A DNA stretch of 64,000 nucleotides from Pseudomonas_T sp032052615 (GCA_032052615.1 DAMBWF010000002.1:1-64000), one strand, 5' to 3'; positions 36,783 through 46,766 are shown, numbered from the stretch's first letter. The notes: a model not told the origin generated them from the sequence alone. A program made the numbers and translations.

Positions 36783-37652
36783 TCAGTGGTTGTCTTCGTG
36801 GGCCATCGACAGGTAGACGATCGTCAGCATCATGAAGATGAACGCCTGCAGGGTGATGATCAGGATGTGGAACACCGCCCACGCCCATTGCAGCACAACG
36901 CCCAGGCTGCTGAGCCAGAGCAGGCCGCTGCCGAACATCACCGCGATCAGGATGAACACGAGTTCGCCGGCATACATGTTGCCGAACAACCGCAGGGCCA
37001 GCGAAATCGGCTTGGCGACGAGGGTGACGAACTCCAGCAGGAAGTTGACCGGAATCAGCAGAGCCTGCACGAACAGGTTCTTGCTGCCGAACGGGTGCAG
37101 GGTCAGCTCGCCGATGAAACCGCCCAGCCCCTTGATCTTGATGCTGTAGAAGATGATCAGGGCGAACACGCAGAACGCCATGGCCAGCGTGGCGTTCGGG
37201 TCGGTGGTGGACACCGCGCGGAACGGGATGTGGTGGTCGCCGGTGATCAGGATCGCCAGTTGCGGGATCCAGTCGACCGGGATGAGGTCGATGGCGTTCA
37301 TCAGGAACACCCAGACGAAGATCGTCAGCGCCAGCGGGGCGATGACCGCGCTACGGCCATGGAAGCTGTCCTTCACGCTGCCGTCGACGAACTCGACGAG
37401 TACTTCGACGAAGTTCTGCAGGGCGCCGGGACGGCCGGACGTGGCCTTGCTCGCCGCCATGCGGAAGATCAGTACGAAGAGCAGGCCCAGCGCGACCGAC
37501 CAGCCGAGGGTGTCGAGGTGGAAGGCCCAGAATCCCATGGCCTTGGCTTCCGCCGCGGAGTGGGCGAACCCCCAGCCGCCGTCGGGGAGCTGGCCGAAGG
37601 TCAGATTCTGCAAGTGGTGCTGGATATAGCCCGAAGCGGTTTCTGCTGCCAT
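36783..37652 (-). CDS. atpB: ATP synthase Fo a subunit
   Basis: 289 aa, five to six membrane helices. The essential Arg lies in ISLALRLFGNMYAGELV near residue 215. It forms the proton half-channels against the c ring. Confidence 0.97.
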   Translation of the reverse strand: MAAETASGYIQHHLQNLTFGQLPDGGWGFAHSAAEAKAMGFWAFHLDTLGWSVALGLLFVLIFRMAASKATSGRPGALQNFVEVLVEFVDGSVKDSFHGRSAVIAPLALTIFVWVFLMNAIDLIPVDWIPQLAILITGDHHIPFRAVSTTDPNATLAMAFCVFALIIFYSIKIKGLGGFIGELTLHPFGSKNLFVQALLIPVNFLLEFVTLVAKPISLALRLFGNMYAGELVFILIAVMFGSGLLWLSSLGVVLQWAWAVFHILIITLQAFIFMMLTIVYLSMAHEDNH

Positions 37653-37668
37653 GGTTGCCTCAAACGCC

Positions 37669-38064
37669 CTAAGGTCTCGAAAGTCTTGTTCTCACCAGCA
37701 GGGGAGCGAACCCGTTGACCAGTTGGGCCAAGAGGAAGACGCCGAATACCGCCAGCGCTTCCAGGGGCTTCACGCCTGCGAACGTCAGCGCGAAGAGCGC
37801 CGCCGTCAGAATCAGTTTTCCCGCCTCGCCGGCATAGAACGACCGGACGATGGCTTGCGCCGCCCGCGCGCCGCCGAAACGGAACGCCTTGTGGGCGAAA
37901 TACAGGTTCGGCACCCAGGCGATCAATCCGCCGCACAGCCCCGAGTAGCCACTGACCGGACCCCGCCACCACCACAGCGCCAACGCCGCGAGCAGGCCAG
38001 CGGCCAACTGCGCCATGAGCACCGGGAAAACAGGCAATCGATGGAAGGGTGTGCGGATGTCCAT
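37669..38064 (-). CDS. atpI: ATP synthase protein I
   Basis: 131 aa from the ATG at 38064, which gives the normal AtpI N-terminus; an upstream in-frame start at 38103 is less likely. Four membrane segments, with GGLIAWVPNLYFAHKAFRFG typical of the family. It helps assemble the c ring. It is first gene of the atp operon, 165 bp from the parB stop region, where the operon promoter should lie. Confidence 0.9.
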   Translation of the reverse strand: MDIRTPFHRLPVFPVLMAQLAAGLLAALALWWWRGPVSGYSGLCGGLIAWVPNLYFAHKAFRFGGARAAQAIVRSFYAGEAGKLILTAALFALTFAGVKPLEALAVFGVFLLAQLVNGFAPLLVRTRLSRP

Positions 38065-38228
38065 CGTGGAGTCCCGAAGGCGTTTCCGGGCCGGCCCGTC
38101 CAAATCAATGACTTGGCATAGTTTGTGCCGACAAAATGCGCGCAGAGTATAGGGGCCCGAACCCCCCTGTTCAACTGCCGGGTAGTGTTTTCCGACTGCC
38201 CGCTACACGTGGCTTATCGCTAAATGTT

Positions 38229-39101
38229 TCAGCGGATATGGGCCAGCACGCCCTGTAGTTCATCGAGGGAGTTGTAACGGATCACCAGTTGGCCCTTGCC
38301 CTTCTGGCCGTGCTTGATCTGTACCGGAGCGCCCAGCCGCTCTGCCAGGCGCTGTTCCAGACGATCGATGTCCGGATCGGGCTTGGCGGCCTCGGGGGCC
38401 TTGGGTTTGCCATTCAGCCACTGGCGCACCAGGGCCTCGGTCTGCCGGACGGTCAGGTTTCGTGCGACAACGTGTCGCGCCCCTTCCACCTGCCTGTCCG
38501 CCGGCAGACCAAGCAACGCGCGAGCGTGCCCCATCTCCAAGTCGCCATGGGACAGCAGGGTCTTGATTTCCTCCGGCAGGGCGATCAGCCGCAGCAGGTT
38601 GGTGATGGTCGCACGGGATTTCCCCACCGCCTCGGCGACCTGCTGCTGGGTCAGTTGGAATTCCTGCTGCAAGCGTTGCAGGGCGACGGCTTCCTCGAGA
38701 GGACTGAGGTCCTCGCGCTGGATGTTCTCGATCAGCGCCATGGCGATGGCCGCTTCGTCGGGCACCTCGCGCACCAGCGCGGGAATGCGCTCCAACCCGG
38801 CTTGCTGGCTGGCTCGCCAGCGGCGCTCGCCGGCGATGATTTCGTAGCGGCCCTCGCCCACCGGACGCACCACGATGGGTTGCATCACGCCCTGGGCCTT
38901 GATGGACAGGGCCAGTTCTTCGAGGGCGGCCGGGTCCATGTCGCGGCGCGGCTGGTACTTGCCGCGCTGGATCAGGTCCAACGGCAGGTGCTGCAGTTCG
39001 CGGACATCCGCCTGGGCGGCCTGTTCCTGGAGTTCGCTGACGCTGTTTCCCCCCAGCAGGGCGTCCAGGCCACGACCCAGACCTCGTTTCTTGGCGGCCA
39101 T
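38229..39101 (-). CDS. parB: chromosome partition protein ParB
   Basis: 290 aa. N-terminal KKRGLGRGLDALLG, the CTP-binding box with GERRWRASQ near residue 92, a parS-binding helix-turn-helix (LTQQQVAEAVGKSRATITN) and a C-terminal dimerisation domain. It loads at parS sites, two perfect copies of which lie at 50476 and 51106. It is operonic with parA (9-bp gap). Confidence 0.96.
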   Translation of the reverse strand: MAAKKRGLGRGLDALLGGNSVSELQEQAAQADVRELQHLPLDLIQRGKYQPRRDMDPAALEELALSIKAQGVMQPIVVRPVGEGRYEIIAGERRWRASQQAGLERIPALVREVPDEAAIAMALIENIQREDLSPLEEAVALQRLQQEFQLTQQQVAEAVGKSRATITNLLRLIALPEEIKTLLSHGDLEMGHARALLGLPADRQVEGARHVVARNLTVRQTEALVRQWLNGKPKAPEAAKPDPDIDRLEQRLAERLGAPVQIKHGQKGKGQLVIRYNSLDELQGVLAHIR

Positions 39102-39110
39102 CGGGCTTCC

Positions 39111-39899
39111 TTATGCGTGTGCGGTGCGGGCGGCGCTGCGCTGGCGGCGCGACAGTTCGCCGGCCAGGGCCAGGTAGGCGAGCGCCCCGCGGGATTGCTT
39201 GTCGTAGACCAGCGCCGGCATGCCGAAGCTCGGCGCCTCGGCGAGGCGGACGTTGCGCGGAATGACGGTGTCGTAAAGTTTGTCGCCGAAATGGGCCTTG
39301 AGCTGGTCCGACACGTCGTTGGTCAGGCTGCTGCGCGGGTCGTACATGGTGCGCAGCAGGCCCTCGATCTTCAGCGAGGGATTGAGCAGCTTGCCGATGC
39401 GCTGGATCGAGTTGACCAGGTCGGTCAGCCCCTCCAGGGCGTAGTACTCGCATTGCATCGGGATGATCACCCCGTCGGCCGCCACCAGGGCATTGACCGT
39501 GAGCATGGACAGCGACGGCGGGCAGTCGATGAGGATGTAGTCGTAGTTCTCCCGCACCGGGGCCAGGGCCTCGCGCAGGCGATGCTCCTTGGCCGGCAGT
39601 TCCAGCAACGCGACTTCCGCCGCGGTGAGGTCACGGTTGGCCGGCAGCAACTGGTAGCCGCCGTGCTCGGAATACTGCATGGCGTCCACCAGGCTGCAGT
39701 CGCCGATGAGCACGTCGTAGATGGAGTGCTCCAGGCTCAACTTGTCCACGCCGCTGCCGGTGGTGGCGTTGCCCTGGGGATCCAGGTCGATCAGCAGCAC
39801 CCGGCGCTTGGTGGCGACCAGGGAGGCGGCGAGGTTGATGCAGGTGGTGGTCTTGGCGACACCGCCCTTCTGGTTGGCGATGGCGAATACTCTAGCCAT
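39111..39899 (-). CDS. parA: chromosome partition ATPase ParA
   Basis: 262 aa. Deviant Walker A KGGVAKTTT near residue 11, switch region DCPPSLSMLTVNAL. It lies between rsmG and parB as in other pseudomonads and drives origin segregation with ParB. Confidence 0.96.
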   Translation of the reverse strand: MARVFAIANQKGGVAKTTTCINLAASLVATKRRVLLIDLDPQGNATTGSGVDKLSLEHSIYDVLIGDCSLVDAMQYSEHGGYQLLPANRDLTAAEVALLELPAKEHRLREALAPVRENYDYILIDCPPSLSMLTVNALVAADGVIIPMQCEYYALEGLTDLVNSIQRIGKLLNPSLKIEGLLRTMYDPRSSLTNDVSDQLKAHFGDKLYDTVIPRNVRLAEAPSFGMPALVYDKQSRGALAYLALAGELSRRQRSAARTAHA

Positions 39900-39917
39900 G
39901 GTCGGCGTCTTTCCCGG

Positions 39918-40559
39918 TCATAGGGTGCGGCGCAGTATCAGCAGATGACGTTGGCCTTGGCAACCCGGCACCGCCAGGGCGTGCTCGGCCTCCAGGCGGA
40001 AGTCGGCGGGAAGCGCCCGCAGCTCGTCGGCGGGGTGCTGGCCCTTCATCGCCAGCCAGCGGGTCTCGCCATCGCCCAGGTGGCGGGTCCAGTCGGCGAA
40101 GTCCGCCAGGGAACTGAAGGCCCGGGAGACGATGCCGGCCAGCGGCCGCTCGGGGCGGAAGTCTTCCACCCGGCCATGCACCACCCCCAGATTGGCCAGT
40201 CTCAGTTCCAGCTTCACCTGGGTCAGGAAGCGGGTCTTCTTGCCGTTGGCGTCCAACAGGGTGAAGCGCCGTTCGGGAAATAGGATCGCCAGGGGGATGC
40301 CGGGCATGCCGCCGCCGCTGCCGACGTCGAGCCAGTCGTCCCCACCCGCGGCGACGAAGGGCACCACGCTGAGGCTGTCCAGCAGGTGCCGCGAGACCAT
40401 TTCGTCCGGGTCGCGCACCGCGGTCAGGTTGTAGGCCTTGTTCCACTTGATGAGCAAATCCAGGTAGGCCAGTAGCCGTTCCTGGCGAACGGGGTCCAAT
40501 GCGACGCCCAGTTCGCGGGCGCCTCGGGCGAGTTCCTCGGCGTGCTGCGAAGTAGCCAT
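39918..40559 (-). CDS. rsmG: 16S rRNA (guanine527-N7)-methyltransferase
   Basis: 213 aa. SAM-binding motif DVGSGGGMPGIPLAI and upstream NKAYNLTAV match RsmG (GidB). The start ATG overlaps the mnmG stop (TGATG), as is usual for the mnmG-rsmG pair. Confidence 0.96.
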   Translation of the reverse strand: MATSQHAEELARGARELGVALDPVRQERLLAYLDLLIKWNKAYNLTAVRDPDEMVSRHLLDSLSVVPFVAAGGDDWLDVGSGGGMPGIPLAILFPERRFTLLDANGKKTRFLTQVKLELRLANLGVVHGRVEDFRPERPLAGIVSRAFSSLADFADWTRHLGDGETRWLAMKGQHPADELRALPADFRLEAEHALAVPGCQGQRHLLILRRTL

Positions 40560-42451
40560 CAGGCGCTCTGCTCCAACGAGCGGACGGCGCCGCGCTTCTT
40601 CAGGTGGATCAACAACAGGGAAATGGCCGCCGGGGTGACTCCCGGGATGCGCGAGGCTTGGCCCAGGGTCTGGGGCCTGCCCTGGCCGAGCTTGTGCTGG
40701 ATTTCCTTGGACAGCCCGGAGATCGCCTGGTAGTCCAGGTCGTCCGGCAGGCGCGTGTCTTCGCTGGCCCGCAGGCGGGCGATCTCGTCCTGCTGGCGGT
40801 CGATGTAGCCGGCGTACTTGGTGCGGATTTCCACCTGCTCCGCCACCTGGGGGTCCTCGGCGCCGCCGCCGGTGATGGCCATCAGCGCGGCGTAGTCGAT
40901 TTCCGGCCGGCTGAGCAGGCTGAGCAGGTTGTACTCGTGGGCCAGGGGGGTGCCGAAGCGCTCGGCCACGGCCTCGCCTTCGGGGGTGCCGGGGCGTACC
41001 CAGGTGCTCTTCAGGCGCTGTTCTTCGCGCTCGATGCCTTCGCGCTTGGCACAGAACGCCGCCCAGCGCTCATCGTCCACCAGGCCCAAGGCGCGGCCCT
41101 GCTCGGTGAGGCGCAGGTCGGCGTTGTCCTCCCGGAGGATCAGCCGGTACTCCGCGCGGGAGGTGAACATGCGGTACGGCTCCTGGGTGCCCAGGGTGAT
41201 CAGGTCGTCCACCAGCACGCCGATATAGGCCTCGTCGCGACGCGGGCACCAGGGCTCGCGGCCCTGGGCGCGCAACGCGGCGTTGGCGCCGGCCAGCAAT
41301 CCCTGGGCGCCAGCCTCCTCGTAACCCGTGGTGCCGTTGATCTGGCCGGCGAAGAACAGCCCGCCGATGACCTTGGTCTCCAGGCTGTAGGTGAGGTCCC
41401 GGGGGTCGAAGTAGTCGTATTCGATGGCGTAACCCGGCCGCACGATGTGGGCGTTCTCCATGCCGCGGATGCTGCGCACGATCTGCAACTGCACGTCGAA
41501 CGGCAGGGAGGTGGAGATGCCGTTGGGGTACAGCTCGTGGGTGGTCAGGCCCTCGGGCTCAAGGAAGACTTGGTGGCTGTCCTTGTCGGCGAAACGGTGA
41601 ATCTTGTCTTCGATGGACGGGCAGTAGCGCGGCCCCACGCCTTCGATGACGCCCGAGTACATCGGCGAGCGATCCAGGTTGGAAGCGATGATCTCGTGGG
41701 TGCGGGCATTGGTGTGGGTGATCCAGCAGCTCACCTGGGCGGGGTGCTGCGTCGCCGAACCGAGGAAGGACATCACCGGGATCGGCGTGTCCCCCGGCTG
41801 CTCGGTCATCGCCGAGAAGTCCACCGAGCGGCCGTCGATGCGCGGCGGGGTACCGGTCTTCAAGCGACCGACCCGCAGGGGCAGCTCGCGCAGGCGCCTC
41901 GCCAGGGCGATGGACGGCGGATCGCCGGCGCGCCCGCCGGAATAATTTTCCAACCCGATGTGGATAAGCCCGCCGAGGAAAGTACCGGTGGTCAGCACCA
42001 CGTTGTCGGCATGGAAGCGCAGGCCCATCTGGGTGACCACGCCTCGTACCTGGTCCTGTTCGACGATCAGGTCGTCGCAGGCCTGCTGGAATATCCAAAG
42101 ATTCGGCTGGTTTTCCAGGGTGTGACGGATGGCGGCCTTGTACAGCACGCGATCGGCCTGGGCACGGGTGGCGCGTACCGCCGGACCCTTGCGACTGTTC
42201 AGGACCCGGAACTGGATGCCGCCGCGGTCGGTGGCCTGGGCCATGGCGCCGCCAAGGGCATCGATTTCCTTCACCAGGTGGCTCTTGCCGATCCCACCGA
42301 TGGCCGGGTTACAGCTCATCTGGCCGAGGGTTTCCACGTTATGGGTGAGCAGCAGGGTCTTCGCGCCCATCCGCGCCGCCGCCAGCGCGGCCTCGGTGCC
42401 GGCATGACCGCCACCGATCACGATCACTTCGAAACGGGAAGGGAAATCCAC
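40559..42451 (-). CDS. mnmG: tRNA uridine-5-carboxymethylaminomethyl modification enzyme MnmG
   Basis: 630 aa from a GTG at 42451, which gives the expected VDFPSRFEVIVIGGGHAG N-terminus; longer frames only add non-homologous leader. FAD motif GGGHAGTEAALAAA, catalytic Cys region SCNPAIGGIGKSHLVKEID. With MnmE it modifies U34 of tRNAs. A 506-bp gap with DnaA boxes separates it from mnmE. Confidence 0.96.
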   Translation of the reverse strand: MDFPSRFEVIVIGGGHAGTEAALAAARMGAKTLLLTHNVETLGQMSCNPAIGGIGKSHLVKEIDALGGAMAQATDRGGIQFRVLNSRKGPAVRATRAQADRVLYKAAIRHTLENQPNLWIFQQACDDLIVEQDQVRGVVTQMGLRFHADNVVLTTGTFLGGLIHIGLENYSGGRAGDPPSIALARRLRELPLRVGRLKTGTPPRIDGRSVDFSAMTEQPGDTPIPVMSFLGSATQHPAQVSCWITHTNARTHEIIASNLDRSPMYSGVIEGVGPRYCPSIEDKIHRFADKDSHQVFLEPEGLTTHELYPNGISTSLPFDVQLQIVRSIRGMENAHIVRPGYAIEYDYFDPRDLTYSLETKVIGGLFFAGQINGTTGYEEAGAQGLLAGANAALRAQGREPWCPRRDEAYIGVLVDDLITLGTQEPYRMFTSRAEYRLILREDNADLRLTEQGRALGLVDDERWAAFCAKREGIEREEQRLKSTWVRPGTPEGEAVAERFGTPLAHEYNLLSLLSRPEIDYAALMAITGGGAEDPQVAEQVEIRTKYAGYIDRQQDEIARLRASEDTRLPDDLDYQAISGLSKEIQHKLGQGRPQTLGQASRIPGVTPAAISLLLIHLKKRGAVRSLEQSA

Positions 42452-42957
42452 CACGCACCTCGTGCCTGTTGAAGGATGAATTCGGAAGGGCGGCAAGTAT
42501 AGGGATTTCATCCCGGCGAATGAAGTCTTTTGCACAAAAAATAGCCAACTGGACACCTTGTTGGCCGACCCGGGTTATCTCCATTCGAGGCGTTAAAGGA
42601 GAAAGAAGAAGAACATTTTCTTAAAGCTTGGTTTTTATGTTTATGGTTAGGGGCTTGCTCTTCTGTGGATAAGCCTTTGCAGACCACGCTGGGCGAGGCT
42701 TTCGCCACTCGAAAACCCTGGTGAGAAGCTGGCGGTTTCCTGCCGGTATCCCGCCTGTAAGCTGTGGGCGAAAGCCATGCTTATCAACAGGCCGGCTTAT
42801 CTCCAGCTTTACCGACGGGTTGCCCACGTGGCTCAAGCCCGGTTTTCCACAGGGTTCATCCCATGAAAATGACGTTTTCGCGGGCGAGCGCCCGCCTCCG
42901 GTGTTCCGGTGTTCCGTGGATTTCGAGGTGGAGCGGCGTTCCGGCCTGACGCCTTAG
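42452..42957. other. mnmG-mnmE intergenic region with DnaA boxes
   Basis: 506 bp without a gene. It contains a perfect DnaA box TGTGGATAA (42664-42672) and one-mismatch copies TTATCAACA (42781-42789) and TTTTCCACA (42843-42851), next to an AT-rich stretch (about 42,590-42,650). This could be a secondary origin-like or DnaA-titrating region 4.5 kb from dnaA, and holds the mnmG promoter. Confidence 0.55.
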
Positions 42958-44325
42958 CTATTTGCCGATGCAGAAGCTGGAGAAGATTCGCCCGAGCAAA
43001 TCGTCGGAGCTGAACGCACCGGTGATTTCGCCCAGGCACTGCTGGGCCTGGCGCAGGTCTTCGGCGAGCAGCTCGCCAGCGCCGGCGGCCACCAGTTGGT
43101 CGCGGCCGTGCTGCAGATGGCTTGCGGCGCGGCGCAGGGCGTCCAGATGGCGGCGGCGGGCGCTGAAGCCGCTCTCGGCGGTCTGTTCGTAACCCATGCA
43201 GGCCTTGAGGTGTTCCCGCAGCAGCTCCAGCCCATCGCCGGAGCGGGCGGAGAGGCTGAGGGTGACGTGGCCGTCGGCATCTTCCCGAAGCCCCACCGGC
43301 TCGCCGCTGAGGTCGGCCTTGTTGCGGATCAGGGTGACCCGCGCCGGATCGGGGCGCCGTTCGAGGAATTCCGGCCAGAGGGCGAAGGGGTCGTCGGCCT
43401 CGGCGGCGGTGGCGTCCACCATCAGCAGCACCCGGTCGGCGCCCTCGATGGCTTCCAGGGCGCGCGCCACGCCGATGCGCTCCACCTGGTCCTCGGTCTG
43501 CCGCAGGCCCGCGGTGTCCACCACGTGCAGCGGCATGCCGTCGAGGTGGATATGTTCGCGCAGCACGTCCCGGGTGGTGCCGGCGATATCGGTGACGATG
43601 GCGCTCTCGCGGCCGGCCAGGGCATTGAGCAGGCTGGACTTGCCGGCGTTCGGCCGGCCGGCGATCACCACCGTCATACCGTCCCGCAACAGCGCGCCCT
43701 GCCCGGCCTCCCGCAGGACCTCGGCGAGGCGTTGGCGCAGGGCGTCGAGCTGGCCGAGCACATGACCGTCGGCGAGGAAGTCGATTTCTTCCTCGGGAAA
43801 GTCGATGGCCGCCTCGACGTAGATACGCAATTGGATCAACTGTTCAGTCAGGCCATGGACCCGGCGCGAGAACTCCCCTTGCAGGGAGCGCAGGGCATTG
43901 CGCGCCGCCTGCTCGGAGCTGGCCTCGATGAGGTCGGCGATGGCCTCCGCCTGGGCCAGGTCGAGCTTGTCGTTGAGGAAGGCGCGTTCGCTGAATTCAC
44001 CGGGCCGCGCCTGGCGCGCGCCCAGGGCCAGGCAGCGGCGCAGCAGCAAATCGAGCACTACCGGACCACCGTGGCCTTGCAGCTCCAGTACGTCCTCGCC
44101 GGTGAAGGAGTGAGGACCAGGGAAGAACAGCAGCAGGCCTTCGTCGATCACCTCGCCATTGGCATCGCGGAACGGGCCGTAGTGGGCGTGGCGCGGGCGC
44201 GGTTCGCGGCCTCCCAAGGCGAGGGCCAGGTCACGCGCTCGAGGCCCGGAGACCCGGACGATGCCGACCCCGCCGCGCCCCTGGGCGGTGGCGACGGCGG
44301 CGATGGTTTCGCGGGCGGGGTTCAT
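42958..44325 (-). CDS. mnmE: tRNA modification GTPase MnmE
   Basis: 455 aa. N-terminal folate-binding domain (ETIAAVATAQGRGGVGIVRV), G domain with GRPNAGKSSLLNALAGRE near residue 223 and a C-terminal CIGK motif. It is the partner of MnmG. It is on the same strand as yidC, with a GC-rich hairpin between them. Confidence 0.97.
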   Translation of the reverse strand: MNPARETIAAVATAQGRGGVGIVRVSGPRARDLALALGGREPRPRHAHYGPFRDANGEVIDEGLLLFFPGPHSFTGEDVLELQGHGGPVVLDLLLRRCLALGARQARPGEFSERAFLNDKLDLAQAEAIADLIEASSEQAARNALRSLQGEFSRRVHGLTEQLIQLRIYVEAAIDFPEEEIDFLADGHVLGQLDALRQRLAEVLREAGQGALLRDGMTVVIAGRPNAGKSSLLNALAGRESAIVTDIAGTTRDVLREHIHLDGMPLHVVDTAGLRQTEDQVERIGVARALEAIEGADRVLLMVDATAAEADDPFALWPEFLERRPDPARVTLIRNKADLSGEPVGLREDADGHVTLSLSARSGDGLELLREHLKACMGYEQTAESGFSARRRHLDALRRAASHLQHGRDQLVAAGAGELLAEDLRQAQQCLGEITGAFSSDDLLGRIFSSFCIGK

Positions 44326-44344
44326 GGCGTTCTCCGGACAGCAA

Positions 44345-44365
44345 GACGCCCCACGAGGGGGCGTC
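44345..44365 (-). terminator. GC-rich inverted repeat between yidC and mnmE
   Basis: GACGCCCC/GGGGCGTC, 8-bp perfect stem with a 5-nt loop. No T-run follows on either strand, so it may be a weak terminator or a processing/attenuation hairpin within the operon. Confidence 0.45.
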
Positions 44366-44387
44366 CGGTTTCAGGGCGGGCGGTCCG

Positions 44388-46121
44388 TCAGGCCTTGCCC
44401 GGGGTCGTCTCGATCTTCCGGGTAATGTACCACTGCTGGGCGATGGACAAGCAGTTGTTGACCACCCAGTACAGCACCAGGCCGGCGGGGAACCAGAGGA
44501 AGAAGAAGGTGAAGATGATCGGCATCAATTTCAATACCTTGGCCTGCATCGGGTCCGGTGGCGTCGGGTTCAGGCGCTGCTGGAGGAACATGGTGGCGCC
44601 CATGACGATCGGCAGGATGAAGAACGGGTCCTTGATGGACAGGTCGGTGATCCAGAACATCCACGGGGCCTGGCGCATCTCGACGCTTTCCAGCAGTACC
44701 CAGTAGAGGGCCAGGAACACCGGCATCTGCACGACGATGGGCAGGCAACCGCCCAGCGGGTTGATGCGCTCCTTCTTGTACAGCTCCATCATGGCTTGGG
44801 ACATCTTCTGGCGATCGTCGCCGTACTGTTCCTTCAGCGCCTGGAGCTTGGGCGACACGGCCCGCATGCGCGCCATGGACTTGTAGCTGGCGGCCGACAA
44901 CGGGAAGAAGGCCAGCTTGATCAGCACGGTCAGGACGATGATCGACCAGCCCCAGTTGCCCAGCAAGGTGTGGATATGTTCCAGCAGCCAGAAGATCGGC
45001 TGGGCAATGAACCAGAGGATGCCGTAGTCGACAGTCAACTCCAGACCGGGAGACAGTTGTTTCAGGTGGGCCTGGATCTTCGGGCCGGCATAGAGGGTGG
45101 CGCCGGTTTCCGCGTGGCCGCCGGCGGGCACGCTGAGGACCGGGCCGGTGAGGCCGACGATGTAGTTACCCTGGCCGTCCTTGCGAGTCTGGACCACGTT
45201 GTTGCCGTCCTTCGACGGAATCCAGGCGGTGACGAAATAGTGTTGCAGCCAGGCGACCCAGCCGCCCTGCACGGTTTCCTTGAAGGGCTGCTTGTCCATG
45301 TCCTTCAGGGAGACCTTCTTGTACGGCTCGCCGGGTGTCCACACCGCCGCGCCGAGGTAGGTCGAGGTACCGGTGGCGGTGCTGGAGGACGGGTCGGCGC
45401 TGGCGTCGCGCTTGAGCTGGGCGAACAGGTTGCCGTTCCACGGCTGGCCGCTCTGGTTGTCCACCAGGTAGCGCACGTCGATCTGGTAGGCAGACGGGTC
45501 GATGCAGCCGGGTTTCTTCTGCTCCCGTTCCTTGTCCGAGCAGTCCGGGTTGAGGCCGCGCTTGAAGTTGAAGCGCTTGATGTAGTGGACGCCCGCCTCG
45601 CTGAAGGTCAGGTCCACCGTCAGGGTGTCTTGTCCGTCCGCCAGGCTGTACTGGCGCTGGGCGCTGTCGTACAGCGGGCGGCCATCGGCGCGGGCGTCGG
45701 GGCCGTTGGCGCCGGTCAGGCCGCTCTGGGCGAGATAGGTGCGTTCGCCGCCGTTGTCGAACAGCTGGAAGGGTACCTCGGGGTGGTCCTGGCGACGCGG
45801 GTACTGGGGCAGCGAAAGTCGCACGATATCGCCGCCACGGGGGTCGATGGCCAGGTCGAGCACGTCCGTGCGCACACGGATCAGGTCCTGGCTGACGGGA
45901 GCCGCCGCGACGGTGGGGTCGGTCCGTTCGGCGCTGGCGGTGGGCACGTCGTCGCCTGCGGCGGGCGTCGGGTTCGGGCGCTGCGATGCGGTGGCATCGG
46001 CGGGCGCTCCGGCGGCGGCGGTCGGCAGGGCGGCTTGGCCGTAGTCCTGGTTCCATTGGAGAACCATCAGGTAGGACACGACTGCCAGAGCGACGATCAG
46101 GATCGAGCGTTGAATATCCAT
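44388..46121 (-). CDS. yidC: membrane protein insertase YidC
   Basis: 577 aa. N-terminal helix (ILIVALAVVSYLMVLQWN), large periplasmic beta domain, then the conserved insertase core beginning GNWGWSIIVLTVLIKLAFFP and containing a hydrophilic-groove helix (SYKSMARMRAVSPKLQAL). It inserts membrane proteins such as AtpE with or without SecYEG. Confidence 0.97.
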   Translation of the reverse strand: MDIQRSILIVALAVVSYLMVLQWNQDYGQAALPTAAAGAPADATASQRPNPTPAAGDDVPTASAERTDPTVAAAPVSQDLIRVRTDVLDLAIDPRGGDIVRLSLPQYPRRQDHPEVPFQLFDNGGERTYLAQSGLTGANGPDARADGRPLYDSAQRQYSLADGQDTLTVDLTFSEAGVHYIKRFNFKRGLNPDCSDKEREQKKPGCIDPSAYQIDVRYLVDNQSGQPWNGNLFAQLKRDASADPSSSTATGTSTYLGAAVWTPGEPYKKVSLKDMDKQPFKETVQGGWVAWLQHYFVTAWIPSKDGNNVVQTRKDGQGNYIVGLTGPVLSVPAGGHAETGATLYAGPKIQAHLKQLSPGLELTVDYGILWFIAQPIFWLLEHIHTLLGNWGWSIIVLTVLIKLAFFPLSAASYKSMARMRAVSPKLQALKEQYGDDRQKMSQAMMELYKKERINPLGGCLPIVVQMPVFLALYWVLLESVEMRQAPWMFWITDLSIKDPFFILPIVMGATMFLQQRLNPTPPDPMQAKVLKLMPIIFTFFFLWFPAGLVLYWVVNNCLSIAQQWYITRKIETTPGKA

Positions 46122-46123
46122 GA

Positions 46124-46369
46124 TTACTCGGCCATCGAAGAAGAGTGTGGGGAAGACAGGGGCGGCACCGGGTCATAGCCGCCGGGATGCCACGGATGAC
46201 AGCGGCTCAACCGCCGTAGGCCCAGCCAGCCGCCACGCAGCACGCCATGGCGTTCGATGGCCTCTTGGGCGTAGCAGGAGCAACTGGGATGGAAACGGCA
46301 GTGGTAGCCCATCAGCGGACTGATGGCATAGCGGTAGAACTGGATCGGGACGAGGGCCAGTTTACGCAT
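46124..46369 (-). CDS. yidD: membrane protein insertion efficiency factor YidD
   Basis: 81 aa. IQFYRYAISPLMGYHCRFHP, then CSCYAQEAIERHG, is the YidD core with its three conserved cysteines. It overlaps the rnpA end by 8 bp and ends 2 bp before yidC. Confidence 0.95.
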   Translation of the reverse strand: MRKLALVPIQFYRYAISPLMGYHCRFHPSCSCYAQEAIERHGVLRGGWLGLRRLSRCHPWHPGGYDPVPPLSSPHSSSMAE

Positions 46370-46766
46370 GGGAGGTATCGGTCACCCTTGGATCGGGTTG
46401 CGCGTCCGTTCTGGGTCGAGTGCGCGCCAAGCGCTTCCAGAGTTTGCCGAACTGATGGATCAGCTCGGGGTTGTCCAGTTCACCGAGGCCCTTGCGGGCG
46501 ACCACCACGATGTCCCAGCCAACCAGTTCGTTCTGATTGAGGCGGAAGGAATCACGGATCAGTCGTTTCAGGCGGTTGCGCTGGACGGCGAGCTTGACGC
46601 TCTTCTTGCCAATCACCAGGCCCAGGCGGGGGTGATCGAGGCCGTTGTCGCGCGCGAGGATCAGAACGTGCTTGCCGGGCGCCTTGCCGGTGGGTGAGTC
46701 GAAGACCGCTTTGAAATGCCGGGGGGTCAGCAGGCGCTTCTCCCGGCCGAAGCCTCGACTCACCAC
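46362..46766 (-). CDS. rnpA: ribonuclease P protein component
   Basis: 134 aa from the first of two tandem GTG codons (46766), giving VVSRGFGREKRLLTPRHF, which matches Pseudomonas RnpA. RNA-binding RNR motif in KLAVQRNRLKRLIRDSFR. Binds the M1 RNA, which is encoded elsewhere. It is 14 bp after rpmH. Confidence 0.95.
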   Translation of the reverse strand: MVSRGFGREKRLLTPRHFKAVFDSPTGKAPGKHVLILARDNGLDHPRLGLVIGKKSVKLAVQRNRLKRLIRDSFRLNQNELVGWDIVVVARKGLGELDNPELIHQFGKLWKRLARTRPRTDAQPDPRVTDTSHA

